Shown here: positions 42,479 to 50,873 of the stretch, in pieces
Position numbering within the stretch: position 1 is the first letter of the stretch
Layout: each line of letters begins with the position of its first letter
Source: Deltaproteobacteria bacterium
Lineage (GTDB): Bacteria; Myxococcota_A; Polyangia; Haliangiales; Haliangiaceae
Length of the DNA: 51,044 nt
Assembly (NCBI GenBank): GCA_013812655.1
Contig: JACCTC010000011.1
Location: 1 to 51,044, forward strand
Direction: 5' to 3'
Notes under the pieces: model-generated
Seen by the model: only the letters and a program-made list of their open reading frames with translations
Database searches by the model: none
What the model was told of the DNA's origin: nothing
Position numbers and translations under genes: made by a program

Positions 42479-43333
42479 GTGGGCACGACGCTCGTGGTGT
42501 CGCCGCACCTCGACGATGCGGTACTGTCGATCGGCGGATCGATCGCGTCGTGGATCGCGGCCGGCGAGCGCGTCGTCGTCGCGACGGTCTACACGACGGG
42601 GCCACCGCTCGATCGGGTGGCGCCAGCGATGCGCAAGTTCGCCGACTACGAGGCCCGGCGCGCCGAGGATGCTGCTGCCTCCGCGGTGCTCGGCGTCGAG
42701 ACCCGCTGGCTCGGTCAGATCGAGCGCGCATTCCGGCCGCCGTACCTCACTGGCTGGTCGTTCTTCACGACGCCGCCGGATCGCAGCGGCTTCACGACGC
42801 TGCCGGCGGTGACCGCCGCGCTCGCGCCGCTCGCCACGCTCGCACCCGATCGCATCCTGATCCCGCTCGGCATCGGCAACCACGTGGATCACGTCGAGAC
42901 GCTGATCGCAGCGACCGACTGGACGCTCGTGCATGGCCTGTTCGATCGCGCCCGGTTCTACGAGGACTTCTACGCGCTCTCCGGGACGATGCGCCGCCGC
43001 CATCCGGTCGCGAAGCAGCACGGCTGGCGGCGCTGGCGCTCGCCGCTACTGAAGGCCCGCCGGCTCGCGGCGATCCTGCGCACGATCGCACTCGCGCGCC
43101 GCGGCCCCGAGCTCGAGAGTTTCCTCGCGCCGGCGCTGCAGCACGCGAGCTGGGCGCACACGCGATCACCGGTGACGACCGAGGCCGAGGCCCGACAGCT
43201 CGCGGCGATCGAGTGCTACGGCTCGCAGACCGCAGCGTTCGGCGGGTTCTCGGGGATCGCGCGCGCGACCCGGGCGTACCACCGGCGCTGGGACCGCGCC
43301 GAGCCGCTGTGGCACGCGACGCTCGGTGCGTAG
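42479..43333 (+). CDS. PIG-L-family zinc deacetylase
   Basis: A 284-residue deacetylase with SPHLDDAVLSIGG (zinc ligands His-Asp-Asp) near the N-terminus and NHVDHVET further on. Family members deacetylate GlcNAc derivatives. GTG start at 42479; no better start exists. It is divergent from the SIS-domain gene, sharing a 45-bp intergenic region, so both are probably co-regulated for N-acetyl-sugar use or cell-surface glycan turnover. Confidence 0.9.
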   Translation: MGTTLVVSPHLDDAVLSIGGSIASWIAAGERVVVATVYTTGPPLDRVAPAMRKFADYEARRAEDAAASAVLGVETRWLGQIERAFRPPYLTGWSFFTTPPDRSGFTTLPAVTAALAPLATLAPDRILIPLGIGNHVDHVETLIAATDWTLVHGLFDRARFYEDFYALSGTMRRRHPVAKQHGWRRWRSPLLKARRLAAILRTIALARRGPELESFLAPALQHASWAHTRSPVTTEAEARQLAAIECYGSQTAAFGGFSGIARATRAYHRRWDRAEPLWHATLGA

Positions 43334-43338
43334 CCAAG

Positions 43339-43974
43339 CTACTGCGGCTTCGGCGGCAAGATGTAGCGGCCCTCGATGAAGGCACGCTCGACCTCGGGCA
43401 AGAGCTCGGCGCGCGCGCGGACGATCGATCGCTCGAGCTCCTGCTTGCGCAGGAAGATCCACAGCATGCCGGCGGCGGCGAGGAGCGCGATGATGATCAG
43501 CGGTCCCGGTCCCTGGAAGAAACCGGGCTCGGCGACCTCGACGACGTCCGCCTCCGGATCGTAGTTGGGATCGTCGGGCGGCTTCTCCTTCTTGACGGCC
43601 ATCATGATCGTCAGGGCGAGCGCGCCGACGGTCATCATCAAGCCGATCTTGGCCTTCGTGATGTGCCCCTTGAAGCCCATCACCACCGCGCCGCCGAGCG
43701 CGTCGTACGTCGGCCGCCCGGCCTGCGCGATGATCGACGGATCGCGTGTACCGACCATCGCGATCGTCTTCATCGTGCCGGCGAGCGGCTCGAAGAAGGT
43801 CCCCGGCATCGTCTTGCAGACCGCCTCGGCCTGGTTCGGGTTCGTGCGGAGCAGGTTCGTCATCATCAGGCGCGCACTCGGGTAGCTGAGGTTTCCCTTG
43901 AGGGCCTTCAGCAGCGACAGCACCACCATGCCGAGCCCCAGCAGCGCGAGCCCGTACCCGAGGAGCAGCTTCAC
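43339..43974 (-). CDS. Membrane protein of unknown function
   Basis: A 211-residue protein with three hydrophobic segments (about 1-22, 110-127, 155-172), a cytoplasmic-type Lys-rich loop and a C-terminal charged helix. No family is recognised. It lies 13 bp upstream... in transcription order it follows the secreted DNRLRE protein gene and may be cotranscribed with it. Confidence 0.65.
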   Translation of the reverse strand: MKLLLGYGLALLGLGMVVLSLLKALKGNLSYPSARLMMTNLLRTNPNQAEAVCKTMPGTFFEPLAGTMKTIAMVGTRDPSIIAQAGRPTYDALGGAVVMGFKGHITKAKIGLMMTVGALALTIMMAVKKEKPPDDPNYDPEADVVEVAEPGFFQGPGPLIIIALLAAAGMLWIFLRKQELERSIVRARAELLPEVERAFIEGRYILPPKPQ

Positions 43975-43987
43975 GATCGCAAGCGTA

Positions 43988-45961
43988 TCACTTGAGATAG
44001 TACGGCGTCGCGACCGCGCTGCGGCACTGCCAGTTGAAGCTGCGCATGTGCGGCGAGCTCGCGTAGCTCTTGTGACCGGCCAGGAGCTGGGTCGCGGCGG
44101 TCTTCAGCGTCGCGTCGCTGCGACCACCGTGGTGCCACGCCATCGCGACGACGTACGCCGACTCGGCCCAGTGCTCGTGGTACGGGTCGACCTCGTCGGC
44201 CGCGCTGCCGATCCCCATCCAGTAGTACGGCTTGCCGTTCGAGTCCCGGCCATCGCGGGCCATGATCTTTCCGAGCTTGACGATCGCGCTTCGCGCATTG
44301 GTCGCGCGCGCGCCGCCGCGATCGGTCGCGTAGACATCGAGGCCATCGGCGAGGATCGCGCTCATCCACGGGCTGCAGCCCCACGTGTTGTAGCTCTCGC
44401 CGTGCGAGGCAGCGGTGTGCCCGAAGCAGCGGGCGCCGAGATCGGACCAGTTGGTCGGGTAGGTGCCCTGCATCGAGAGATAGGCATCGACGGCCGCGTC
44501 GGCCTTGCCTTCGAAGTACACGGCCATGTCGTCGGTGACGATCCGCGCCCACACGTATGCGAGCAGCGCGAAGCCGGCGTTGCGCTCGGTCCAGAAGTCG
44601 CTGCCGCCCGCGTAGCCCGGGCTCGTCCACAGCGCGTACGCGCGCTGGCCGACATCCTCGGCGCTCTCGCGGAACCGATCGTCACCGGTCAGCAGGTAGT
44701 GGATCGCGAGGTTCTGGGTGTAGTGGTACTTGAGATCGTCTGCCGCCGTCGGCACGCCGATCCGGGTCGACGCATCGACGCCGGTGATGCCGTTGCGATA
44801 GATCGCGGTCTCGCGATACGCGGACTCGAGCGTGAGCAGATCGCCGCGCCGCGCATAGCCGCGGTACATCATCGTGCCGCGGTCGTAGAGCCAGACGTCG
44901 CGGCTGGTCTGCAGCGACAGGAACTGGGTGACGGTGTGGTTCTGGTAGTCGCAGCTGGTGTCGAATGCGTCGAGGGTCGTGCCCTCGACCGAGGCCTCGG
45001 TCACCGTCGGGCCGGTGATGCCACTCGCGGACAGCCACGCCGCCGGCAGTCGCACCCAGACCTTGGGGCCCATCGAACCGTCGGCGGGCTCGAGCGTCGT
45101 CGACACCGCGACCATCGGGATCGCGGCGGTGGTCGGCATCTCGTTCGCGCGGATCTGCAGCACCTTGCCGGCCGTGACCGTGGTGTCGAGCTGGATCTGC
45201 ACGCTGCGGATGCTGCCGTCCGGATGAAGCGCGAGCTCGCGGCGCGCCGCGCGCTGCTCGACGCCGGCGGACATCACGCGGATCGCGTCGGGATCGAGGA
45301 GCTGGCCCGGGGCAAAAGGCACCGCGAAGTTCACGCGCTGGGTGCCGGAGATCCCGCTGCGCGGCTGCAGCGTGGCGTCGACCGTGAGCACGGTGCCGGT
45401 CGGCGGCGGTGGGGGCGGCGGCGGCTCGGCGGTGATCGCCGAGGTCTCGACGACGAGCTGCGGCTTGTAGGTCGCCTCGCGCGAGTGATAGGTCGAACCG
45501 TCACCGCTCGGGCCCGACAGCAGGAAGTCGTAGGTGCCGTTCGCAGTGACGACCGAGGTCACGTCGTACTCGATCCAGGTGCCCGAGGTCGCGACCCCGA
45601 TGTCACCGAGCGCGCTACCGATCGGCGCGGGGCGGTTGTTCCAGTTGACCGAGAGCTCGCTCCACGTGCTCGAGGTGCGGTAGAGCGCCGGGCCGTCGGC
45701 GCTGGGATCCGACACGAACAGCCGGACCTTCGCGCGGCTGACGGTCCCGCTGAGACCGGCCACCGCGAAGCGCAGATAGCTCTGGATCTTCGGCGTGCCA
45801 TCGGCGACGACGCGGGTCGCGGTGCCGTAGCTCGCCGTCGGGAAGGTGGAGTCGACCTTGGCGTCCGCGGTCGCGGTGAACGTGGCGGTCGCGGCAAGGC
45901 TAGGTGTTGCTCCGAGGAGCAGGCCGAACCCGGCGAGCGCGATGACCTTGATGCGTGTCAT
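43988..45961 (-). CDS. Secreted DNRLRE-domain protein with alpha-toroid catalytic-like domain
   Basis: A 657-residue exported protein with a signal peptide ending at SLAATA. Residues about 25-175 match the DNRLRE (CBM96-like) pattern: ATADAKVDSTFPTASYG, SYLRFAVAGLSGTVSRAKVRLFV, and WIEYDVTSVV. A Pro hinge (PPPPPPPP) leads to a beta-rich region (about 190-330) and a helical region (about 340-650) resembling alpha/alpha-toroid polysaccharide lyase or glycoside hydrolase folds, rich in His/Tyr/Trp. Probably acts on a polysaccharide. Catalytic residues cannot be assigned. Confidence 0.75.
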   Translation of the reverse strand: MTRIKVIALAGFGLLLGATPSLAATATFTATADAKVDSTFPTASYGTATRVVADGTPKIQSYLRFAVAGLSGTVSRAKVRLFVSDPSADGPALYRTSSTWSELSVNWNNRPAPIGSALGDIGVATSGTWIEYDVTSVVTANGTYDFLLSGPSGDGSTYHSREATYKPQLVVETSAITAEPPPPPPPPTGTVLTVDATLQPRSGISGTQRVNFAVPFAPGQLLDPDAIRVMSAGVEQRAARRELALHPDGSIRSVQIQLDTTVTAGKVLQIRANEMPTTAAIPMVAVSTTLEPADGSMGPKVWVRLPAAWLSASGITGPTVTEASVEGTTLDAFDTSCDYQNHTVTQFLSLQTSRDVWLYDRGTMMYRGYARRGDLLTLESAYRETAIYRNGITGVDASTRIGVPTAADDLKYHYTQNLAIHYLLTGDDRFRESAEDVGQRAYALWTSPGYAGGSDFWTERNAGFALLAYVWARIVTDDMAVYFEGKADAAVDAYLSMQGTYPTNWSDLGARCFGHTAASHGESYNTWGCSPWMSAILADGLDVYATDRGGARATNARSAIVKLGKIMARDGRDSNGKPYYWMGIGSAADEVDPYHEHWAESAYVVAMAWHHGGRSDATLKTAATQLLAGHKSYASSPHMRSFNWQCRSAVATPYYLK

Positions 45962-46181
45962 GCACGCTCATGTAAATGTTCCGTGCGCCCACGTCGCTGT
46001 GTGCTTTGTCCCACGGTGAAGGGACTTAGCTCATCCGATTTTTTCGGGTGAGCATTTTGTCGACGGTCGGCGGTGTCGTCACGCTCGACTCTCGCGAGCG
46101 TGGTTACGTTTGTGTTGCGCCGAGAGCAGGCAAAAATTTATGAGACCCGAGTGTCATTCGGTGACGACGCACGTCCGTAGA
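45962..46181. other. Intergenic leader with two hairpins
   Basis: About 220 bp upstream of the secreted protein gene. It contains a 10-bp stem with one G-T pair and a T5 loop (46029-46053) and an 8-bp stem CACGCTCG/CGAGCGTG (46080-46102). It is the most AT-rich stretch of its surroundings (AAAAATTTATG near 46131-46142), a likely promoter/leader. Confidence 0.5.
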
Positions 46182-46505
46182 TCACGCAGGCGGCTCGAAC
46201 ATCTCGTCCTCGGAGGCTTCCTCGTCCTCCTGCAGATTCGCGAAGCGAACCCCGGGACCGCTCGGTACGCAGAAGATCCGCGCCTCGACCTTCGCCTTCG
46301 TGATGGCGAGCTTCGCTTTCTCGAGCGTCTCCTGTGGGGTGGTCTTCTCGATCAGGTAGAAGCCCTTGGGCAGCCGGAAGGGCTTGCCGGTCTTCTTGCC
46401 GACGATCGTGCGAACAAAGCCTTGCTCGCCCATCGCTTCCCACAGCGGCGGATAGGCATCGTTGTCGGGCTCGATCAATTCAACGCGTACGAAGGTCCTC
46501 GCCAT
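46182..46505 (-). CDS. Small hypothetical protein with ferredoxin-like pattern
   Basis: A 107-residue protein with alternating strand/helix pattern: RTFVRVELIEPD, a helix PPLWEAMGEQGF, a strand RTIVGKKTGKPFRLPKGFYLIE, and helix/strand TLEKAKLAITKAKVEARIFCVP, then an acidic tail. This resembles a ferredoxin-like fold as in Cas2/VapD-type proteins but no nuclease motif is evident and no cas genes are nearby. Function unknown. Confidence 0.6.
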   Translation of the reverse strand: MARTFVRVELIEPDNDAYPPLWEAMGEQGFVRTIVGKKTGKPFRLPKGFYLIEKTTPQETLEKAKLAITKAKVEARIFCVPSGPGVRFANLQEDEEASEDEMFEPPA

Positions 46506-46625
46506 GGCGCACCATAGCCCGGCACCCACGCCGGATCGGTCATGATCGGGTCGGAACCCGCCTCGCTGGCGTGAATGATGGCGGGGTCGTCGGGATCGTC
46601 GGCACCGGCGCGGTACGCTCGCTGC

Positions 46626-48092
46626 GTGAGTGGGAAGCGCCTGAGTCCGAGCGACGCGATGTTCATCTACGGCGAGTCGCGCGAGACGATGATGCACGTC
46701 GCCGGGCTCCTGCCGTTCTCGCCCGCGCCCGACGCCAGGCCCGATCACCTGCGTCACCTGATGAACGAGATCCGCGAGGGCGCGAAGGTGCACCGGCCGT
46801 GGAACATGCGGCTGCGCACGCCGGATCTGCCGCGCAACCCGCTGCAGAGCTGGGTGGAGGACGACGTCGATCTCGAGTACCACGTGCGGCGTTCGGCACT
46901 GCCGTCGCCTGGCGACGAGCGCGAGCTCGGCATCCTGGTCTCGCGGCTTCATGCAATCCCGGTCGATTTTCACCGCCCACCGTGGGAGGTCCACCTGATC
47001 GAGGGGCTCGAGGGCGGCCGGTTCGCGATGTACGCGAAGGTCCATCACGCACTGGTCGACGGCTTCACCGCGATGCGGATCCTCGCGAACGCGCTGTCGA
47101 CCGATCCGGAGGAGCGCGACCGTCCGCTGTTCTTCTCGGTGCCGCAGCCGACGCGCGACGCGAAGCCGGAGAAGCCCGCCGCGAAGGACGCGAAGGACGC
47201 GAAGGACGCGAAGGACGCGAAGGACGCGAAGGATGCGAAGGACGCGAAGGACGGCAACGAGGGCGGTCTCCACTTCCCCGAGCTGCTCGCGGCGGTCCGC
47301 GCGCAGTACGGCGCGTCGAAGAGCGTGGTGCGCGCGCTGATGAATGTCGTGCAGTCGTCGCGGTCGGGACACCACGACCTCGTGACCCCGTTGCAGGCAC
47401 CGAAGTGCGTGCTGAACGCGCGGATTAGCCGGAATCGACGGTTCGCGACCCAGCGGCTCGAGCTCGCGCGGATCAAGGCAGTCGCGCACGCGGTCGGCGG
47501 CACGATGAACGACGTGATCCTCGCGCTGTGCTCGGCGAGCCTGCGCCGCTATCTGCACGAGCTCGAGGCGCTGCCGGCCGCGCCGCTCGTGACGATGCTG
47601 CCGGTCGCGATCCGGACCAAGGACGACACCGGCGGTGGCAACGCGGTCGGCGCGATCCTCGCGTCGCTCGCGACCGACCAGGCGGATCCGGCGAAGCGGA
47701 TCGCGACGATCGTCGACTCGACGAAGCACGCCAAGCAGCAGCTCCAGGGGATGTCGAAGGCTGCGATCCTCCAGTACAGCGCGCTGCTGACCGCACCATC
47801 GATGCTGCAGATGATGCCGGCCGCATCGGGACGCGTGAGGCCGACGTTCAACGTCGTGATCTCGAACGTGCCCGGCCCCGAGCATCCGCTGTACTACCGT
47901 GGCGCGCGCCTCGAGGCGTCCTACCCGGTTTCGATCCCGGTCCACGGCCAGGCCTTGAACATCACGTGCAACAGCTATGCGGGCTCGGTGTGCTTTGGCT
48001 TCACCGGGTGTCGTGACACGGTTCCTCACCTCCAGCGCCTCGCCGTCTACTGCGGCGATGGCCTCACCGAGCTCGAACAGGCGGTCGCATGA
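46626..48092 (+). CDS. Wax ester synthase/diacylglycerol acyltransferase (WS/DGAT) family
   Basis: A 488-residue acyltransferase. The catalytic HHALVDG is at residues 140-146, and PWNMRLRTPDLP and FNVVISNVPGP are family segments. These enzymes join fatty acyl-CoA to alcohols or diacylglycerol to make storage lipid, consistent with myxobacterial lipid bodies. A run of eight Ala-Lys-Asp repeats (186-209) sits in the linker. GTG start at 46626 is chosen to match family length. The stop overlaps the methyltransferase start by ATGA (48089-48092). Confidence 0.9.
   Translation: MSGKRLSPSDAMFIYGESRETMMHVAGLLPFSPAPDARPDHLRHLMNEIREGAKVHRPWNMRLRTPDLPRNPLQSWVEDDVDLEYHVRRSALPSPGDERELGILVSRLHAIPVDFHRPPWEVHLIEGLEGGRFAMYAKVHHALVDGFTAMRILANALSTDPEERDRPLFFSVPQPTRDAKPEKPAAKDAKDAKDAKDAKDAKDAKDAKDGNEGGLHFPELLAAVRAQYGASKSVVRALMNVVQSSRSGHHDLVTPLQAPKCVLNARISRNRRFATQRLELARIKAVAHAVGGTMNDVILALCSASLRRYLHELEALPAAPLVTMLPVAIRTKDDTGGGNAVGAILASLATDQADPAKRIATIVDSTKHAKQQLQGMSKAAILQYSALLTAPSMLQMMPAASGRVRPTFNVVISNVPGPEHPLYYRGARLEASYPVSIPVHGQALNITCNSYAGSVCFGFTGCRDTVPHLQRLAVYCGDGLTELEQAVA
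47181..47252. repeat. Eight tandem 9-bp repeats encoding Ala-Lys-Asp
   Basis: GCGAAGGAC repeated eight times in frame; the sixth copy has T for the last C. The repeat lies in the interdomain linker of the acyltransferase gene and could vary in copy number between strains. Confidence 0.95.
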
Positions 48093-48673
48093 AACGCTTT
48101 GCACCGGCCACAGGCCGCAACCGCGAGCCGATCCGGGAGGTGCTCGCGAAGCACCTGCCGGAGGCTGGCCTCGTCCTCGAGATCGCGTGTGGTACCGGCG
48201 AGCATGCCGCGTACTTCGCGGCGGCGTTCCCTCACCTCGAGTGGCAACCGACCGACGTCGACGCCGACGCGCTGTCGAGTGCGACCGCCTGGTACGGCGA
48301 GGCCGGGCTCGCCAACCTCCGCGTGCCGATGCGGCTCGACGTCGTCGATGCAGCGTGGCCGGTCCCGAGCGCGGCGGCCGTCGTCTGCATCAACATGATC
48401 CACATCGTGCCGTGGGACGTGACGCTCGCGATGTTCGCGGGTGCCGCGCGCACGCTGCCGGTTGGCGGACTGCTCTATACGTACGGCCCGTATCGCTTCG
48501 AGGGCTCGACGGCGCCGTCGAACGAAGATTTCGATCGCTCGTTGCGTGACCGCGATGATCGATGGGGCGTGCGCGACGTGCGCGACCTCTCGGCGATCAC
48601 CGAGTTCAAGCTCGAGGAGACGATCGCGATGCCGGCGAACAATCACTCGTTGATCTTTCGTCGCGCGCACTGA
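48089..48673 (+). CDS. DUF938-family methyltransferase
   Basis: A 194-residue SAM-dependent methyltransferase-like protein with the glycine-rich VLEIACGTGEHAAYFA motif I (about 27-43), TDVDADALSSA motif and CINMIHIVPW. Family members are of unknown substrate. It is coupled to the WS/DGAT gene by a 4-bp overlap. Its 3' end overlaps the convergent methyltransferase gene by 68 bp. Confidence 0.88.
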   Translation: MKRFAPATGRNREPIREVLAKHLPEAGLVLEIACGTGEHAAYFAAAFPHLEWQPTDVDADALSSATAWYGEAGLANLRVPMRLDVVDAAWPVPSAAAVVCINMIHIVPWDVTLAMFAGAARTLPVGGLLYTYGPYRFEGSTAPSNEDFDRSLRDRDDRWGVRDVRDLSAITEFKLEETIAMPANNHSLIFRRAH

Positions 48674-49136
48674 CCCCGAGCGCGCTGTCCTCGTCGGCGC
48701 AGCGCACGAGCGAGAGTGGCACGAGCACCGCGATCGTGATCGCGGCAGCGCCGATGCTGCCGAGCGCGGCGGCGGTGCCGGCGGCGGCCGCGAGCAGCCC
48801 GACCTCCGAGGGATGACGCAACCAGCGATAGGGGCCGCTCGTGACCCGTCGATCGGGCGCGAGTGTCGTCGAGACGAAGCGCGCGCCGAGCGTGCGGATC
48901 GCGGAGATCCGCAGCGCGATGCCGCCGGCGATCGCGAGGACGCCGAGCATGCCGAGCACGCCCGCCGATGTGGCATCGCGTGCGAGGTGCTCGCCGATCG
49001 CGGTCACGTGGACGGCGAGCAGGGTCATGCCGGTGGCGAGCTCGCGTGGTAAACGTGCGTGTGGCTCGGCGGGCGACGCTGCGCCCTCGAGCGCGATCCA
49101 CGCCACGATCGAGGCGACCACGAAGGCGAGCAGCAC
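48606..49136 (-). CDS. ICMT/PEMT-like membrane methyltransferase
   Basis: A 176-residue membrane protein with four or so hydrophobic segments and the SAM-binding motif SGPYRWLRHPSEVG (about 100-115) of isoprenylcysteine carboxyl methyltransferase and phospholipid N-methyltransferases. GTG start at 49136, 7 nt after the upstream TerB-like gene stop, so probably cotranscribed. Its 3' end overlaps the convergent DUF938 gene by 68 bp. Substrate unknown. Confidence 0.7.
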   Translation of the reverse strand: MLLAFVVASIVAWIALEGAASPAEPHARLPRELATGMTLLAVHVTAIGEHLARDATSAGVLGMLGVLAIAGGIALRISAIRTLGARFVSTTLAPDRRVTSGPYRWLRHPSEVGLLAAAAGTAAALGSIGAAAITIAVLVPLSLVRCADEDSALGVSARDERSTSDCSPASRSSPRA

Positions 49137-49143
49137 GCCGCGC

Positions 49144-49815
49144 TCAGTTCGGCGGACCGGCCGGTGCCGCTGGGGCAGCCGGCGGCGTGTCGCGCGTCAT
49201 CTCGGTGACGACGCCAGTGAAGTGCGCGCGGCTCATGTTGAGCGCGGTCGCGATGGCCGCGAGGGCCTCGCGCTCGGACTGATCGAAGTTGCCGTCGGCC
49301 GAGGCGACGAGCAGCGCCGCCTTGATCACCATCTCGCGGCCCGAATCGTTGAGGTAGCCGGCCATGCTGCGGCAGTAGTGCTCGATATCGGTCGCGTCGA
49401 TCTGCGCGCGGCTGACCTCGCCGTCGATCTCCTCGCGCGGTACCTCGCGGTCCTCGAGCTTGCCGAGGATCGACTGGATCGCCTCGATCTCCGACTGCTC
49501 GACGACGCCGTCCGCCAGCATCATCAGCACGAGCACCCGGCGCATCGCGCCCCGGAACGCCGCCTCCTCGCGCGCCTCGGCGGCCTTCGGATCGAAGTCG
49601 AGAATCGAGGTCTTGTACGTGCTCGTGCAGCGCTGGCACTCGATGTACTCGCCGAGCAGGTCGAGCGGGATGAGCGGGATGAAGTACAGCGTGAAGAATC
49701 GGCGGACCTTGCGATGCCGGTACTGCTCCTTGCCCTCGCAATCGGGGCAGTGGAACTCGCCGCCTTCCGAGCCGTACGTGACGCCGCGTGTCCCGAAGAA
49801 GATCAGACCGAGCAT
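49144..49815 (-). CDS. TerB-like protein with N-terminal zinc ribbon
   Basis: A 223-residue protein. A zinc-ribbon-like module (FHCPDCEGKEQY...YIECQRCTSTY, about 20-70) with a hydrophobic segment (FFTLYFIPLIPLDLLG) precedes a TerB-fold helical domain (about 90-205: MLADGVVEQSEIEAIQSIL and SADGNFDQSEREAL). TerB domains bind metal and scaffold membrane complexes in stress response. The C-terminus is Pro/Ala-rich. Confidence 0.8.
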   Translation of the reverse strand: MLGLIFFGTRGVTYGSEGGEFHCPDCEGKEQYRHRKVRRFFTLYFIPLIPLDLLGEYIECQRCTSTYKTSILDFDPKAAEAREEAAFRGAMRRVLVLMMLADGVVEQSEIEAIQSILGKLEDREVPREEIDGEVSRAQIDATDIEHYCRSMAGYLNDSGREMVIKAALLVASADGNFDQSEREALAAIATALNMSRAHFTGVVTEMTRDTPPAAPAAPAGPPN

Positions 49816-49886
49816 GGCGCTCGATGGTACACGAGCGCGCTACGGATGCGACGGCTTACGGTCTCGTCGACGACCGTGCGGCTCGG

Positions 49887-50711
49887 TCATCGCGACCCGC
49901 GTACGTGGACCGCGAGCGAGGCCAGTAGCGCGAACTCGAAGTCCTCGAACGGGAGGTCGATCGGCAGCAGCAAGCCGATGCCCGGGCGCAGATCACCGGA
50001 GGCGAAGCGTGCGCCGATCGTGAACGTCGATCCGGTGTCGTCACTCTCGTCGTCTGGATTGGCGAACACGTTGACGAGCTCGGCGAGGATCTGCGCGCCG
50101 CCGAGATCGATGCCGCCGCCGACGTTGAGGTGAATCACGGGCGAGTACTCGATCGCGTTGTCCTCGTCGAGCGCGAGATCGATGCCGGCATCGGCGCGCC
50201 AGAACAGCGAGCCGACGCGGCCCATGGGCGACATCCCGAGGCGGAGCCACGTCGAATTCTGGATGCGGTGCACGAAGTCGCCGAACCGGGTGAACGAGGC
50301 GAGGCCCATGAAGTCCGCGGCGCCATCGTCGGACGACGTGCCGAGCACGAGCCCGCCGTGGAAGAGCAGCGCGGTCGAGCCGAAGTGCCGTGCGAGGAGG
50401 CCACCGACCTCGAGGTTGCCAAGCGCGAGCTCGGTGTCCTCGAACGGACCGATCCGGGCGTCGATGTACGAGAGCGGTATCGTCAGGTAGCCACCGACGC
50501 CGCGCCGGTTCACGAAGTGCCCCGCGAGGTTGATGCTCATCACCTTGAGCTCGGTGGTCGCGGTGTCGTCCCAGACCTCGTACCCGAAGTCAAAAGCGAG
50601 GGTCGTGACCGGCGTGAGCCGATCCATGCTCAGCGAGTCGAAGGTGACGTCCGCGTGCGCGGACTGGGGGGCCGCGAACGCGATCATCGACAGCATGGCG
50701 ATGCGTTTCAT
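49887..50711 (-). CDS. Predicted outer-membrane beta-barrel protein
   Basis: A 274-residue exported protein with signal peptide MKRIAMLSMIAFAAPQSAHA and a mature part of alternating amphipathic strands (YLTIPLSYIDARIG, LGNLEVGGLLARHFG, HLNVGGGIDLGGAQ) ending in FALLASLAVHVRGSR. This pattern fits a small outer-membrane barrel. No ligand can be assigned. Confidence 0.7.
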   Translation of the reverse strand: MKRIAMLSMIAFAAPQSAHADVTFDSLSMDRLTPVTTLAFDFGYEVWDDTATTELKVMSINLAGHFVNRRGVGGYLTIPLSYIDARIGPFEDTELALGNLEVGGLLARHFGSTALLFHGGLVLGTSSDDGAADFMGLASFTRFGDFVHRIQNSTWLRLGMSPMGRVGSLFWRADAGIDLALDEDNAIEYSPVIHLNVGGGIDLGGAQILAELVNVFANPDDESDDTGSTFTIGARFASGDLRPGIGLLLPIDLPFEDFEFALLASLAVHVRGSR

Positions 50712-50873
50712 GGCGGTGATGATCGCGTCCGAATCCGCCTCGGACAAGCGTACGAGCCGATTCCGCCGTGATCGTGATCGCATGATCTCGGGCAGTTCGC
50801 GAGGGCAGGGCGATTTCGCTGCGCCGGTCGGCCGCGGCTTCCGTTGTATGTTCGAACCCTCACAGGAGCCCGC

